DNA of 64,000 bases from Mytilus galloprovincialis (lineage: Eukaryota; Mollusca; Bivalvia; Mytilida; Mytilidae): the NCBI RefSeq assembly GCF_965363235.1, contig NC_134843.1:90863795-90927794 (forward strand), written 5' to 3'. Under the pieces are notes generated by a model that saw only the letters and a list, made by a program, of their open reading frames with translations, searched no databases and had not been told where the DNA came from. The position numbers and the translations under genes are program-made. Positions within the stretch are counted from its first letter, which is position 1; each line of letters starts with the position of its first letter. Shown in pieces: positions 1-11,015 of the stretch.

Positions 1-1222
1 ACGTCCATTATAGTCCAGAATAATTGATCACTTTAGGGTAAAAGCATGAAACTTGGCATAGTGAAAGATTAAGGGGTATAGACAAAATTCAGATATGGAG
101 CCACGAAAAAAAAATCCAATATGGCCGCCAAATTCAAGATGGCCGACATAAGTATAACATCATTCATTTGATGAAGACTTCCAATTTAATGAGTTCAGAA
201 GATGTCACAAACTTAATGACATACAAATAAGATATGTCAGTTAATTTATTTGTAAACCTTAATAATAAAGAAATCATCAAAATGGCGTCCAAATTCAAAA
301 TGGCGTTATAATAAAGAAATCATCAAAATGGCGTCCAAATTCAAAATGGCGTTATAATAAAGAAATCATCAAAATGGCGTCCAAATTCAAAATGGCGTTA
401 TAATAAAGAAATCATCAAAATGGCGTCCAAATTCAAAATGGCGCGTCAAAATGTCTAAGTTTGACAGTATTCGTATGTGTACACCATCATTGTGTGATAG
501 AAAGTTACCAAATCCATGAAACTGATCATTTGATATAAATAAAGGCCTACAGTGTATCAACAATACATAGGTGCATAGATTATATTTCCATATTGGCGGC
601 AATATTCAAAATGGCGTCGTTTAACATGTCAAAATTTTACGTTTCTTTTAAATATGGTATAAAAATGATTAAAAAATAATGAATCATTTTTTCAATACAA
701 GCACGTATATATACAAACATATTATTATGTAATGTAACAAGTGACATTAGCTATGAAATAAAAATGGTCGATTCAACTCAAAATGGCGTCTTTGACGAGT
801 TTTTTTTCCACAGTTACAGGTAATAACCTTAGAAAATTTAACAATTTTCCTGAAATGAAAAAAAATCAACATATGCAGTATTTAATTCTACAAAGAGAAT
901 TTATTTTTTAGAAATGAGGTAAGAAATAAAAAAAACTCCCAAGTAGCTATTTGACATAAACATAGATTAAAATTATAATGACAATATGATCAAAATGCAG
1001 GAAAATCAAAATAAAGCACAGTGACTCAATCAGTTTCTCTTTCACAGTCTGCTTCATGACTACTGGCGGCCATTTTGAAATTGGCGGCCATTGTGGATTT
1101 TTTTTTTATGGCTCCATATCCAAAAATATTTATAAGCATCATAACTAACACTGTGCAAAGTTTCATGCTTTTACCACAAAGTGATCAATTGTCCCAAAAT
1201 ATTGGACTTAGCTGCTGGACTA
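1..1222. mobile_element. Long-TIR non-autonomous element with ATGGCG motif array
   Basis: The first about 150 bases (from TAGTCCAG near position 10, through ATTGATCACTTT and AAAGCATGAAACTT, to ATGGAGCCA and ATGGCCGCC) reappear as a reverse complement at about 1060-1222. The two arms therefore form long terminal inverted repeats round about 0.9 kb of AT-rich filler. The left arm lacks about 30 bases present in the right arm and may begin before the window. The interior has a four-unit 46-bp tandem array and roughly 15 copies of an ATGGCG(G/T)C or ATGGCCGCC motif on either strand. I see no transposase coding. The superfamily is not identifiable because the left flank is missing. Confidence 0.7.
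264..447. repeat. 46-bp tandem repeat, four units
   Basis: Units start at 264, 310, 356 and 402 with an exact 46-bp period. Each carries AATAAAGAAATCATC followed by two ATGGCG motifs separated by TCCAAATTCAAA. Units are nearly identical, so the expansion is recent. It lies inside the long-TIR element. Confidence 0.93.
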
Positions 1223-1390
1223 TTATCACTGATCTAGTAACATATTTGTTTAGGGACTAGCTGAAGGACTCCTCCGGGTGCGGGAGTTTCTCACTGCATT
1301 GAAGACCCATTGGTGGCCTTCGGTGTTGTGTGCTCTATGGTCGGGTTGTTGTCTCTTTGACATATTCGCCATTTCCTTTCTCAATTTTAT
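1223..1390 (-). repeat. Mytilid dispersed repeat (GAGAATGGAAA family), reverse orientation
   Basis: The segment runs from TTATCACTGATCTAG through CTCCGGGTGCGGGAG and GTCTCTTTGACATATTC to TTCTCAATTTTAT. It is the reverse complement of a repeat type whose other end is seen at 46450-46545 (GAGAATGGAAATGGGGGAAT, AAAGAGACAAC). I recognise it as a common mussel repeat. It abuts the end of the long-TIR element at 1222. Confidence 0.65.
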
Positions 1391-1533
1391 TGAATGTCCT
1401 CAAGGGAAATTGTTTACTTTTCGCACCACAGAAAATTATTCTAAATAAATATTTTTCATGATTTATTTATATGCGGCAGGTTTGTTGTTGCTTTTCTGCT
1501 AAAGTTTTGGCATTTAGAAGTAAGATCTACGAC

Positions 1534-1760
1534 TGAGGGCCCTCATGGGGTTTTTGATTATGTGATTACTTGGCCGTTTTTTTAATGATTATTTGATTAT
1601 TAAGCCAAATATTTCATGATTATTTGATTACCTAGGACTGTATTTTTAGTTTATGATTATTTGATTACTAAAGATAAGCAAATATTTAATGATTATTTGA
1701 TTATATTGGCAAAAAAATGGTGATTATGTGATTACTAGGACCCCCCCATGAGGGGCCTCA
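1534..1760. mobile_element. Small TIR element with GATTA-rich core, CGAC target duplication
   Basis: It begins TGAGGGCCCTCATGGGG and ends CCCCATGAGGGGCCTCA, which gives inverted ends of about 17 bp with one mismatch. The bases CGAC occur directly outside both ends (1530-1533 and 1761-1764), suggesting a 4-bp target duplication. The 190-bp core is an irregular tandem array of ATGATTATTTGATTA. No coding capacity. The superfamily is not known to me. Confidence 0.7.
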
Positions 1761-1770
1761 CGACTGGCAG

Positions 1771-2990
1771 ACAGTGAGCCAGAATAATGTGTCTAGGAAG
1801 GTAACATAACTTCTTCTGGACTGTTACCTTATGAACTAGCATATTTAAAATCCGGTTTCATTTTTATATCAAGTTCAAATGATTTCATCCTAATGTACAT
1901 GTAATATTTGCCATTGGGCGTTAAACACAATCCATTCATACTATAACATACTTTCGATTGAGTGGTTGTCTATCATTAAGTAGGCATGCATGTAACTTTT
2001 TATATAATGCTGTTCCATCAGATTTCAATACCGTAAACTGGTCACAACTTTAATTAAATTTGACCTATATAACAGATACCAACTATGGAAATATACATAA
2101 TAATGAATTATTATCAAAGTTTTCAAGTTTTATATTTAGATCATTGTATACACTCTGAAAGACCAGTAAACTGTCTTTCCTTGTGAAGCGTCAGATTTCT
2201 CTTTCGGGTTATCACTCAATTGGGTTCAAGTTGTTCACTAATTAGTTGTCTGTGTAGTATGATGTAGCCTGTCGATGGCCGTATCTTTTTAATTCTTTTG
2301 GTCATGGCGTTCTCTTGTCTTTATTCAACTTTTTATTAACGGCTCAGCCGCTGAGTACTCGGTGAAACATAGTAAGTTATCCGTTTCAATCATATATATT
2401 TTACTCTTTAATCCTTTCTTATAATTGGTGCACGAAAAGTGTCTGACATGGAGTGGTCTCTGTTGTATTATTTGTTCTCAATGAATGAAAATTGGCGATT
2501 TGCTCTGGGTGTATGTTAGCTACTTTATGTTCTTTCCTTAACTTCAAAAAAAGGGGGGAGGGTGGTAATGGTTTTTTGTCCGAGTCAGAATTTTTTTTAG
2601 CGCAAATGTTTTGTTTTGGGTTTTTTTTTATAAAGTTTTTCGAGGCTGTCAATCATATATATATTATATTTCAATGTAACACTAAAAACTTGGTATGTAT
2701 CTCTCACAACGTCAAACGTGTCATTCCTCAATATCATCTTCTTAATACTAGAATATACATTTCACGTAAAGGGCTATATCCACAAAGTATATGTTTAGTC
2801 ATTAATTTAAAGTATTATATAAGTTTAAACTTATTTTCACAGGACTTTAACTTGTGTGTTTGACCTTGAATTAATATATTAATGCAAGCTAAACGTTATC
2901 ATATATGACACTTTCACTTCAAAATAAATAAACTGCTTTTTTTATCAGATTGAAGTTTCCTGTAATGAAAAAGTACTCGTCGTTTTAATA
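1771..2990. other. Gene-free AT-rich stretch
   Basis: Only short, low-quality reading frames are present. A small hairpin, ACGGCTCAGCCGCTGAG, lies near 2340. No recognisable gene or element was seen; part is probably decayed repeat. Confidence 0.5.
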
Positions 2991-2994
2991 TAGT

Positions 2995-3800
2995 ACTAGA
3001 ACACAGCCGCGAGCTTGGTTGAAAGTATGTAAACTGTTGTAGGGAGAATTTTTGTAAAAGATTTTATGTCTGGGAATTTCAGAAATTTTTGACATAATAT
3101 AGGTTTCTGACACAAAATAAATGTGGTCAAAGATTTTACAAATCTATTGTGCAATACTGTGCAATTGAAGATTTCTTCTTGAAAAGTTTTCAAAAATTCG
3201 AGATTTGAAAAATTTTGAGAAAAAAAAATGAATCCTTTACAAAAATTGGAACCCCCTCCCCACCTATTTGAAAATCCTTTGGAGCAATAACCCCAAAACT
3301 CAATTCCTGCCTTTCCTTTGTAGTATGGAATCTTGTACAATTTCAGAGATATCCATACACTTAAACACAAGTTATTGTCTGAAAACTAGAAAAATGCTTG
3401 GGTTTTTTTTTTTGCCCCTTTTAAGCCCTAAATTCCTAAAATATTGGCCTCATAACCCTTAAAATTAATCCCAACCTTCTGCTTGTGGTATTAAATATTG
3501 TGTACAATTTCAGAGCAATCGAAATACTTATCCACAAGTAATTATCCTGAAACTACATGAAAAATAAATGCTTGTTGTGGGCCCCTTTTAGGCCCCTAAT
3601 TCCTAAACGGTTGGACCCATCATCACCAAAATCTATCCCAACCTCCCTTTTGTGGTATTGAACTTTTTTTTTAAACTTCATAGAGATCCATTCACTTGTG
3701 CTAAAGTTATTGTCCGGAAACCAATGTGTCTTCTGACGACGCAGACGATGACGACATCATACCATTATACGATCCGGAAAAAAAATTTGCGGTGGTGTAA
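2995..3800 (+). repeat. Degenerate copy of the CGACCGCA tandem-core element
   Basis: The order of landmarks matches the better copies at 9664 and 52111: ACACAGCCGCGAGCTTGGTT, GGTTTCTGACACA, TTGCACAATACTGTGCAA, then two to three units of the ATGCTTGGGTT / CCCTAATTCCTAAA / CCCAACCT block. It closes with a short GACGACGCAGACGATGACGA run and an altered CGGAAAAAAAATTTGCGG terminus. Divergence is high, so it is an old copy. It lies downstream of the SMYD-like gene. Confidence 0.65.
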
Positions 3801-4170
3801 AAACCCGACAAAACAGCCAAAACATTTTCAGTTTAATAAATATATGTTTAATGGTAAACTCAAAACAAACAGAAATTCGAACATATTCAGTATGTCCTTA
3901 TAAATAAAACACCAAATCAGCAATAAATAATACTAATATATACAGAAATAACTTATATATGTTCCCTCGTTATAAAACTTTCATTCTTGAAATGATACAT
4001 GCACGCCTTGGTATATATATGATACTTCCTTTTCCACAAAATGTAATTATACCTTCTTCTTTACAATAAACAAGATTAACCTTTTCTTGAAACAGCTTAC
4101 AACGTCAAGTAAAAGACAGTTATATTTCTAGTCATACGTTTCATGAATGTGACGAGTGATATAATGGGGA

Positions 4171-7100
4171 TCAACTGTAATCTGCTTTGGAATGAGCTAC
4201 CCCACAAACTAATTTGTGTCCTTCCTTCCAATTTATCTTCTGACATTCTGAGCAACAGTACCATGCACGGTGACATTTCCCACACCCTTTAAATGGTGTC
4301 TCGCCTGCTCTCTTCTTACAGTTTGTACAGGAATACGCATCGTCACCCTCGAACTGACAACGTGGACATTGACACCAGAAATTGAAAGATTTGTACATCC
4401 AAGCACGTCTTAGTCTTCTTGGCATGGTAGTATCAATGTACGTTGTTGTCAGTTCCTCGCCTTCTTTGATATCAGTTTTAGCTCTGACAGAAACACCTGG
4501 AACTCCGTTTACTTCCCCATCGCTTACTTCCACATTGTTCATGCATGAGTGATTAAGGCATGCGTGCAGTGGAAACATTCCCGAGAACGACGCACTCGGA
4601 ATTTTGTCGTCCAGATATTTCAAAATCGACAACGCCTTCGGATCTTCAGGATTAAAATTAGACAGATTGTCATAGAATTTGTGATACGGTGTGACGGGAT
4701 CTGAATAGATCTGAAGATTGCAGGCAGCTTGGTAATACCTGCCATTTAATTCTTGTTCTGTTATGTCCATCTTTATTCCGTCTCCACAGTCACGAAATAT
4801 ATCGTTCATTATCTTTAATACGTAAGGCATATCCTTGGCAGCTGAACCAACTCCAAATGCAATGAACCTGGAAAAATATGAATATAAATATAACAATGCT
4901 ACATAGTGTATGTAGACGTATGATTCGTTTTAGGCTAACTGAATGGTTTATAAGGATTATGTATCGGTAGGCAAAAACTGTAATGCATTTACAGCCGATT
5001 TCATTGAGTGTGTAGACAAAGGTAATATATTTGGTTAGCTTAAGCTTGCTTGAAGTCATTATTAGGTAAGGTATACTGCCCTCCTTGTTAGTTTCCTGCT
5101 TTTTAAGATTTGTGTCAATATGATGAGTTAAGCCCTTTTCAACTGATTTTTAGTTGGTGCTTATGCTGTGCTGTTACACCGCTGTCCAGGTCAGGTGATG
5201 GTTGAGTGCTCCTAACCATGGTCGACCCTGTCACTTTGTATGTAATTTTCGTAGTAGCCTAGTCCTACAGACAGATAGATTGGTTATCTGTCGGACTAGT
5301 CTACTCTAAAAAGGAGGGTAGTTTACCTAACCTAATAATGACTTCACGGTTCAGCTAGCAAGCAAGCTAACCGAAGATGTTTACAGCCGATTTCATTGAG
5401 TGTGTAGGCAAATGTAATGTTTTGTTTCTTTTGTTGTCGTTCTCGAGATTGTCGTTTTAAAATATTGCTGTTATGAGCCGATGTAACGCATAACAGGCAA
5501 CAGTTCTACATAATTCTAGAAACAATGCCACGCTCTGATATTGTGAAATTTCCGTCATCTTTCACAATTTCCCATCATGAGAACTGAAGGCAACTGTATT
5601 TCGAATGTATTGCCGCTATTACTTCTGTTCGATACGGTGTTATTAATGTATCATGGATACTGAAAATCAAATAGCGTAAGATTACAATGGTAGGTTTTAT
5701 AAACAGCTCTACGCCGGTTTAATACCATAATGATAATGATTTAGAAATTAATACATTTCGTTTATTCAGGGAACCAATCAAAGCGCTTCCACATTGATAT
5801 GATTTTTATATTAACAATATAAATATAAATATTAATATGTTTGAAAGACAGATTGTTGTAAATGCATTTTTGATTGCTTTCCGGGATATATTTTCAATTA
5901 TAAAGCACAGTGATTTGGCTGTCATTGTACATACTATACTATTTACTTACTTTCTGAAGGGAGCTTTAGCTTTAGCCCAGTGCATCATTTCTGGTACATC
6001 CTTTCCATCCTGTTTCATCCACAATTTGACGTCTGCTGCAATGTTTGCCCATATCTTGGCCAATATGTACGCGGAAAAGTGCCCAGACCACAATTCTTTC
6101 CATGTCCCATCCACATCAGTTCCCCATCCCTTGTTTTGGTCGATGTCATATAACTTCTTCGTTGCTTTCGATCTTGATGGGCAAAGCAGTTCGTGATGCC
6201 TTTCCCAAGCTGTATTTTTACAAATATTGCTGCAATATGTAACAAGCTTACATTCTGAACAGACGACTGGTTTTGTTACGGGCCAATTATTTTCAACGAC
6301 TTCTTTTGCTGTTGCATCCATATTGTCCAGTTTTTCTTGGAAATAGTCACGTGCAGTCATTAGGGATGTACCACAGTGGTTGCAACCTTTGACGACCTGT
6401 TTTTTGTCGTCTGCTATGTATGGCGTCGTTACAATTGGAGCGTCAGAAAATACAATGTCACCTGCTTTAATATCTTTGACAGCAAATACTGCTTTTCCAT
6501 ACATTGTGAAATCCACAGTGACTGGCATATCTTTTGTCAAAGGGTCATACAAACGATGAGCTCGCACTTTCTGAAAACAAATAGCGGTCTCTTCGTCTTT
6601 ACCTTTCGCCAGCTCAGATGCTTTTCTTAACCAAAATTCAGCCAACACAGGAAGTTTGAACTCCATTAGTAGTTTTCCTGTAACACAAAAGAATATTTAC
6701 ACTTGCAATTAACTTGATTTGCCTTTATCATGTTTATCAGGAATATCATTAGTTCGGAATGCATAATACATATAGGAATGTACAAGTTGTCGGAAAACAA
6801 TTGTCAAAACGAAAACGTTCAATTTTAAATTTTAGATTTGCCGAAATATTGACAACTGGGCTGATAATAAACTATCCAATATCACTGGCGGTATGTCCAT
6901 AATTATGTTTAATGACAGTAAAAGATACCGATTGTTTTACCTGTCTGGTGTATTGCTTCGTGTTGTTGCAACTACGTTTTGATTACACCCCTATTTACTC
7001 ATGCTATTTTGTTCCTTATTGCTAACGTTGGGAAAGCTGGAGCACCAGGAAGGATCAAAGTTGAAACCACCGACAAACCCGAATTTAATACATTCGCTCT

Positions 7101-9463
7101 AGGTATTTGCAAAGTACAGCTGCATAAGATCTATTTCGAGAATGTGTAATAGGTTCTTTTATTAAAGAAACATTACTTTACACGTATATAGATAAAGAAG
7201 ATGTGGTATGAGTGTCAATGAGACAACTCTGACTCTCCACCCAAGTCACAATTTGTAAGAGCAAACCATTATAGCAGGTACAGTCAAAGTACGGTATAAC
7301 TCGAGATGAATTGAAAAAATAAACGTAAAAATGCAACTTAGTAAATAAACAACTAGTATGCCATAACTATAGCGACAGATATACAGACTTGGGGTAATTG
7401 TAATTGTAATCGTTAATCAGCTGTAATTGATTACAATTTTTCAAGTAATCACTGTAATCATTAATCAGCCAAAAATCTGATTACATGTAATTTAATTTAA
7501 TCAATTACTTTTCAAAATACCCTGTAATCCTGATTACTTTTTGATTACATTCTGATTACAATGAAAAAAAATCTAAAATTGTGTTTTTGGTCATTAAATG
7601 AACCTCTTTGTTATTCATATTTGATAAATATCTAACATGCTAAAATGGTTTGGTTTACTTTAAGCAATGTCTTCTTCAATAAAAAAATAAACTGTAAACA
7701 GTATTGAAAAGTCATCATTAGCCTAAACAGAGACATATAATACAATTATATACCTTTTGTCTTAGTAAAAGATATTGTACATATTATATTCATCATTTAA
7801 TGAACTTCATATTAATATTTGATAATAACTGTTTTGTATTCAAGTAATACTTTTCTTTAACACTGAATTATAATCTTTTGTTATTTTTTGTGATTTTTGT
7901 CAACTTTGAATTGACAGGTAGGGGACTAATTAAGGTTTGTTTTTATTGCAATTACCAAGTGAGTATAGCTGTAGGGAAATATATATGATAAAAGATAAAT
8001 AAGACATGAAAATTTATCTAATTAGCACAAACTAAATTAAAAGTTGGACAAATGTGTTGTTTGAAATTTAAAAAAAATGTATTTGGACTGCACATATAAA
8101 TGCAATGATTTTTTGTACTTATGTATTGTTTAAAATTTGATTTAACATTTCTATTAAAATTTAACATAGTTTTTAACTGGTAACTTTATTTCATCCATAT
8201 TTTAACTTCCATAAACTGCACCTTGGAATACATATAAAGTATGAAAGAGGTCAGAAGACAAACAAAAAACTCTTTATAAATCTTTATTAAATTTAATTCA
8301 AAATAATTCCGAGAAAATTGGTGATAAAGTGTAATGTATAATAACCAGTGACACAATGTTCGTGTATGTATAGGTAGGGAAATTTGGTGTTTATTAAATA
8401 GATGAAGTTTGAAGTTATCATTTTATAATGTATCAAATAAAATACTTTCTCAAAAATGCTATAGATATATATTGAACGTTTATTCCTTCACATCATTCAA
8501 AATGTTTTGTTTTTAAATTCATTGTAATCAGATGTAATCATGATTACTTTGGCAATGTAATCATTAATTTAATCAGATACTTTCAGAAATGATGTAATCA
8601 TTAATTTAATTTAATCGTACAAATGACAAAGTAATTGTAATTTAATCAATTACATTGCAAGTAATCGGACCCATCTCTGCAGATATACACGTGCACTCTT
8701 ATATAATATTACCTCCTAACTTCCAAGCATCAGCTGTTCGCTCTGGTTTCTGTATATGCATTAAATCTTTCATAGCACTGACTGGGTCCTGATTAATAAA
8801 GAATACCTCAGCTCGGAGACGTCTTAGTATGATATTGTCTGTCTCAATGTCCACTGCATATGTAAAACTTTCCAGAGCATCGGTAAATTTTCCTGCGATC
8901 ATACTTTTGTGACCAGCCATGGCGGCTTGTGCTGCCCTTTGTCTAAGATCTGGATCTATTTCTTTCTTCGGTAATCTAGAAACTTCCCTAATGTCATGTC
9001 TTCTATCCAGAATCTCTTTCTCTAAATTCAATAATTGGTCGTCACCAGGATACGGACTCTGTGTGCAGAGGTCCACGGCATTGTATCCCTGTTCTGTTGT
9101 GTCCTCTGTATCGTAAGAGTTGACGATTGCTCTTTGTAATTTTTTCAATCCTTGTATTAAGTTTTCGTCTTTTTTGTTTTGTTTCAAGCCGATAGAAAAG
9201 ATGCTATGTGCTCCCTGGAACTTCCCACATTTTGTAGCTGCTTCACCACCAAGAACAGCTGCATCAACCAAAGATTCGTCTAGATCTAAAGCATGTTTAG
9301 CGTCATTAAAACATTTTTCATAGTCCTCTTTCTTGGAATATTGCTGGGCTCTTTTGAAAAAATGTCCTGCATTCTTTGGTTCTTTATTTATTTTGGCTGA
9401 AAGCTGCTTTATGACTTTATCGGTTTCTTTGCTCTTTGTGGTATCCATACTCGTTTCTGTCAT
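4171..9463 (-). CDS. SET and MYND domain-containing lysine methyltransferase-like protein with two MYND fingers
   Basis: Three coding exons on the minus strand, 9463-8713, 6677-5951 and 4867-4171, join in frame to 724 aa. The first exon is preceded by an acceptor (TCTTTCAG at 9473), so the ATG at 9463 is chosen and a leader exon lies upstream. Residues about 20-110 and 176-250 are TPR-like helical repeats. SET begins near 300 (GKAVFAVKDIKAGD). A MYND zinc finger is set into it (C349, C352, C390, C393, C399, C403, H412, C416). SET resumes in exon 3 with the cofactor-site NHSC at 598-601, GEEL and Y636, then a post-SET CxCxxC (658-663). A second complete MYND finger follows (C673, C676, C688, C691, C697, C701, H710, C714). 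The layout is closest to SMYD4-type proteins, which methylate proteins or histones or act as repressors; the extra MYND is unusual. All SET landmark residues are present, so activity is plausible. The substrate is unknown. Confidence 0.88.
5033..5372. mobile_element. Foldback element in SMYD intron 2 flanked by direct repeats
   Basis: The left arm, GGTTAGCTTAAGCTTGCTTG onward (5033-5088), is the reverse complement of the right arm ending AGCAAGCAAGCTAACC (5311-5372); arms are about 60 bp. Just outside, a 38-bp segment (TTTACAGCCGATTTCATTGA onward) occurs as a direct repeat at 4988-5026 and 5380-5418 with two differences. The centre carries a fragment of the mytilid repeat also seen at 14225 (CACTGTCC / GGTCAGGTGATGGTTG type). 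No coding. Confidence 0.72.
7184..7300 (+). repeat. Fragment of mytilid dispersed repeat (gatgtggtat family)
   Basis: AGAAGATGTGGTATGAGTG, CAATGAGACAACTCT and CAAGTCACAATTTGTAAGAG follow in the order seen in the more complete copies at 14225-14606 and 23590-23910. It lies in SMYD intron 1, immediately before the hAT-like element. Confidence 0.65.
7384..8679. mobile_element. hAT-like non-autonomous transposon with perfect 8-bp target duplication
   Basis: The ends are CAGACTTGGGGTAATTGTAA (left) and, as reverse complement, CAGAGATGGGTCCGATTAC (right), typical of hAT ends. CAGATATA is duplicated exactly outside both ends (7376-7383 and 8680-8687). Both subterminal regions are dense in GTAATC / GATTAC / AATTAA motifs, the kind of repeated subterminal sites hAT transposases bind. 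The 0.9 kb middle is AT-rich with no transposase frame, so it depends on another copy for movement. It sits in SMYD intron 1 with its right end only 33 bp from the 5' splice site at 8712. Confidence 0.87.
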
Positions 9464-9663
9464 GTTGTGTGTCTGAAAGAAGCATAAGCATATCATTTCA
9501 ATGTTATGACAGGGATATGCCATAGTCACAAACAAATTAAATTATGAAAACGCCTTACAGTTACTCTGAAAGAAATAATTTTTTATCGTTATTTAATATT
9601 ATTATTTCTTTGTTTTTCTATCTTTGCATACAAGTTTCAAAAATTTGGTGGAGGCAAACTTAA

Positions 9664-11015
9664 ACCAGATGCTCCGCAGGGCGCAGCTTTATACGACCGC
9701 AGATTTCGAACCCTGAAGAGTTGGGGCAAGTATGGACATAACATTCAAGCTTGATACAGCTTTGAATTTGGATTGTGATTAAATAGTTGACACAACATAG
9801 GTTTCTGACACAGAATGAATGTGGTCTAAGAACTTAAACTTAAAAACTTAAAAAATTTAAATTGGACATTTACCTATTATGGTCCCATATCCAAAATCTA
9901 AATACATGGTTAGATTTAGCATATCAAAGAACCCCAAGAATTCAATTTTTGATGAAATCAAATAAAGTTCAATTTTGGACCCTTTAGACCTCAATGTGGA
10001 CCAATTTTATAATCGGGCCCAAATATCAAAAATCTAAATACATGGTTAGATTCAGCATATATCAAAGAACCCCATATATTCAATTTTTGTTGATATCAAA
10101 CAAAGTTTAATTTTGGACCACGATTTGGACCAACTTGAAAACTGGTCCCATAAGCAAAAATCTTAATACATGTTTAAATTTAGCATATCAAAGAACCCCA
10201 AGCATTCAATTTTTATTGAAATCAAATAAAGATCAATTTTGGACCCTTTAAACCTCAATTTGGACCAATTTGAAAACTGGGCCTATAATCAAAAATCTAA
10301 ATACATGTTTAGATTCAGCATATCAAAGAACCCCAAGTATTCAATTTTTGTTGATATCATACAAAGTTTAATTTTGGACCACGATTTGGACCAATTTGAA
10401 AACTGGTCCCATAAGCAAAAATCTTAATACATGTTTAGATTCAGCATATCAAAGAACCCCAAGAGTTAAATTTTTGTTGAAATCAAACAAAGTTCAGTTT
10501 TGGACCCCGATTTGGACCAACTTGAAAACTGGGCCCATAATAAAAAATCTAAGAATATGTTTAGATTCAGCATATCAAAGAACCCCAAGAATTCATTTTT
10601 TGTTAAAATTAAACTAAAGTTTAATTTTGGACCCTTTGGACCTTAATGTAGACCAATCTAAAAACGGGACCAAAAATTAAGAATCTACATACAGAGTTGG
10701 ATTCGGCATATCAAAGAACCCCAATTATTCAATTTCTTTATGAAATCAAACAAAGTTTAATTTTGGACCCTTTGGACCCCTAATTCCTAAACTGTTGGGA
10801 CCAAAACTCCCTTAATCAATCCCAGACTTCCTTTTATGGTCATAAACCTTGTGTTTAAATGTCATAGATTTCTATTTACTTAAACTAAAGTTATAGTGCG
10901 AAAACCAATGTGTCTTCGGACGACGACGACGACGACTACGACGTCAATGTCATTCCAATATACGACCGCAAATTTTTTTTTATATACGACCGCAAAAATT
11001 ATTTGCGGTCGTATA
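9664..11015 (+). mobile_element. CGACCGCA-family tandem-core element (copy 1)
   Basis: It starts CCAGATGCTCCGCAGGGCGC with TTTATACGACCGCAG and ends in a hairpin, TATACGACCGCAAA ... TTTGCGGTCGTATA (10983-11015). Between lie about seven units of 125-138 bp, recognisable by TTAGATTCAGCATATCAAAG (near 9910, 10047, 10175, 10310, 10435, 10560, 10695). Then come one unit of the CCTAATTCCTAAACTGTTGG block and a GAC-rich run (10918-10945). Open frames here are by-products of the repeat. It lies upstream of SMYD coding exon 1, within the leader intron if the leader exon near 12.4 kb is right. Structure resembles the bivalve pearl/CvA elements and Helentron-associated elements. Confidence 0.85.

Noticed and set aside
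9464-9535. N-terminal extension of the SMYD-like protein
   Set aside because: A clear TTTCAG acceptor at 9473 and intron-like residues upstream; the ATG at 9463 suits the TPR start.
10239-10617. Open frames reading [10 protein letters not shown] and DQFENWS repeats, as a repetitive protein
   Set aside because: They follow the 125-138 bp tandem units of the CGACCGCA-family element; the same phrases occur in all copies on both strands without a start, stop or splice logic.
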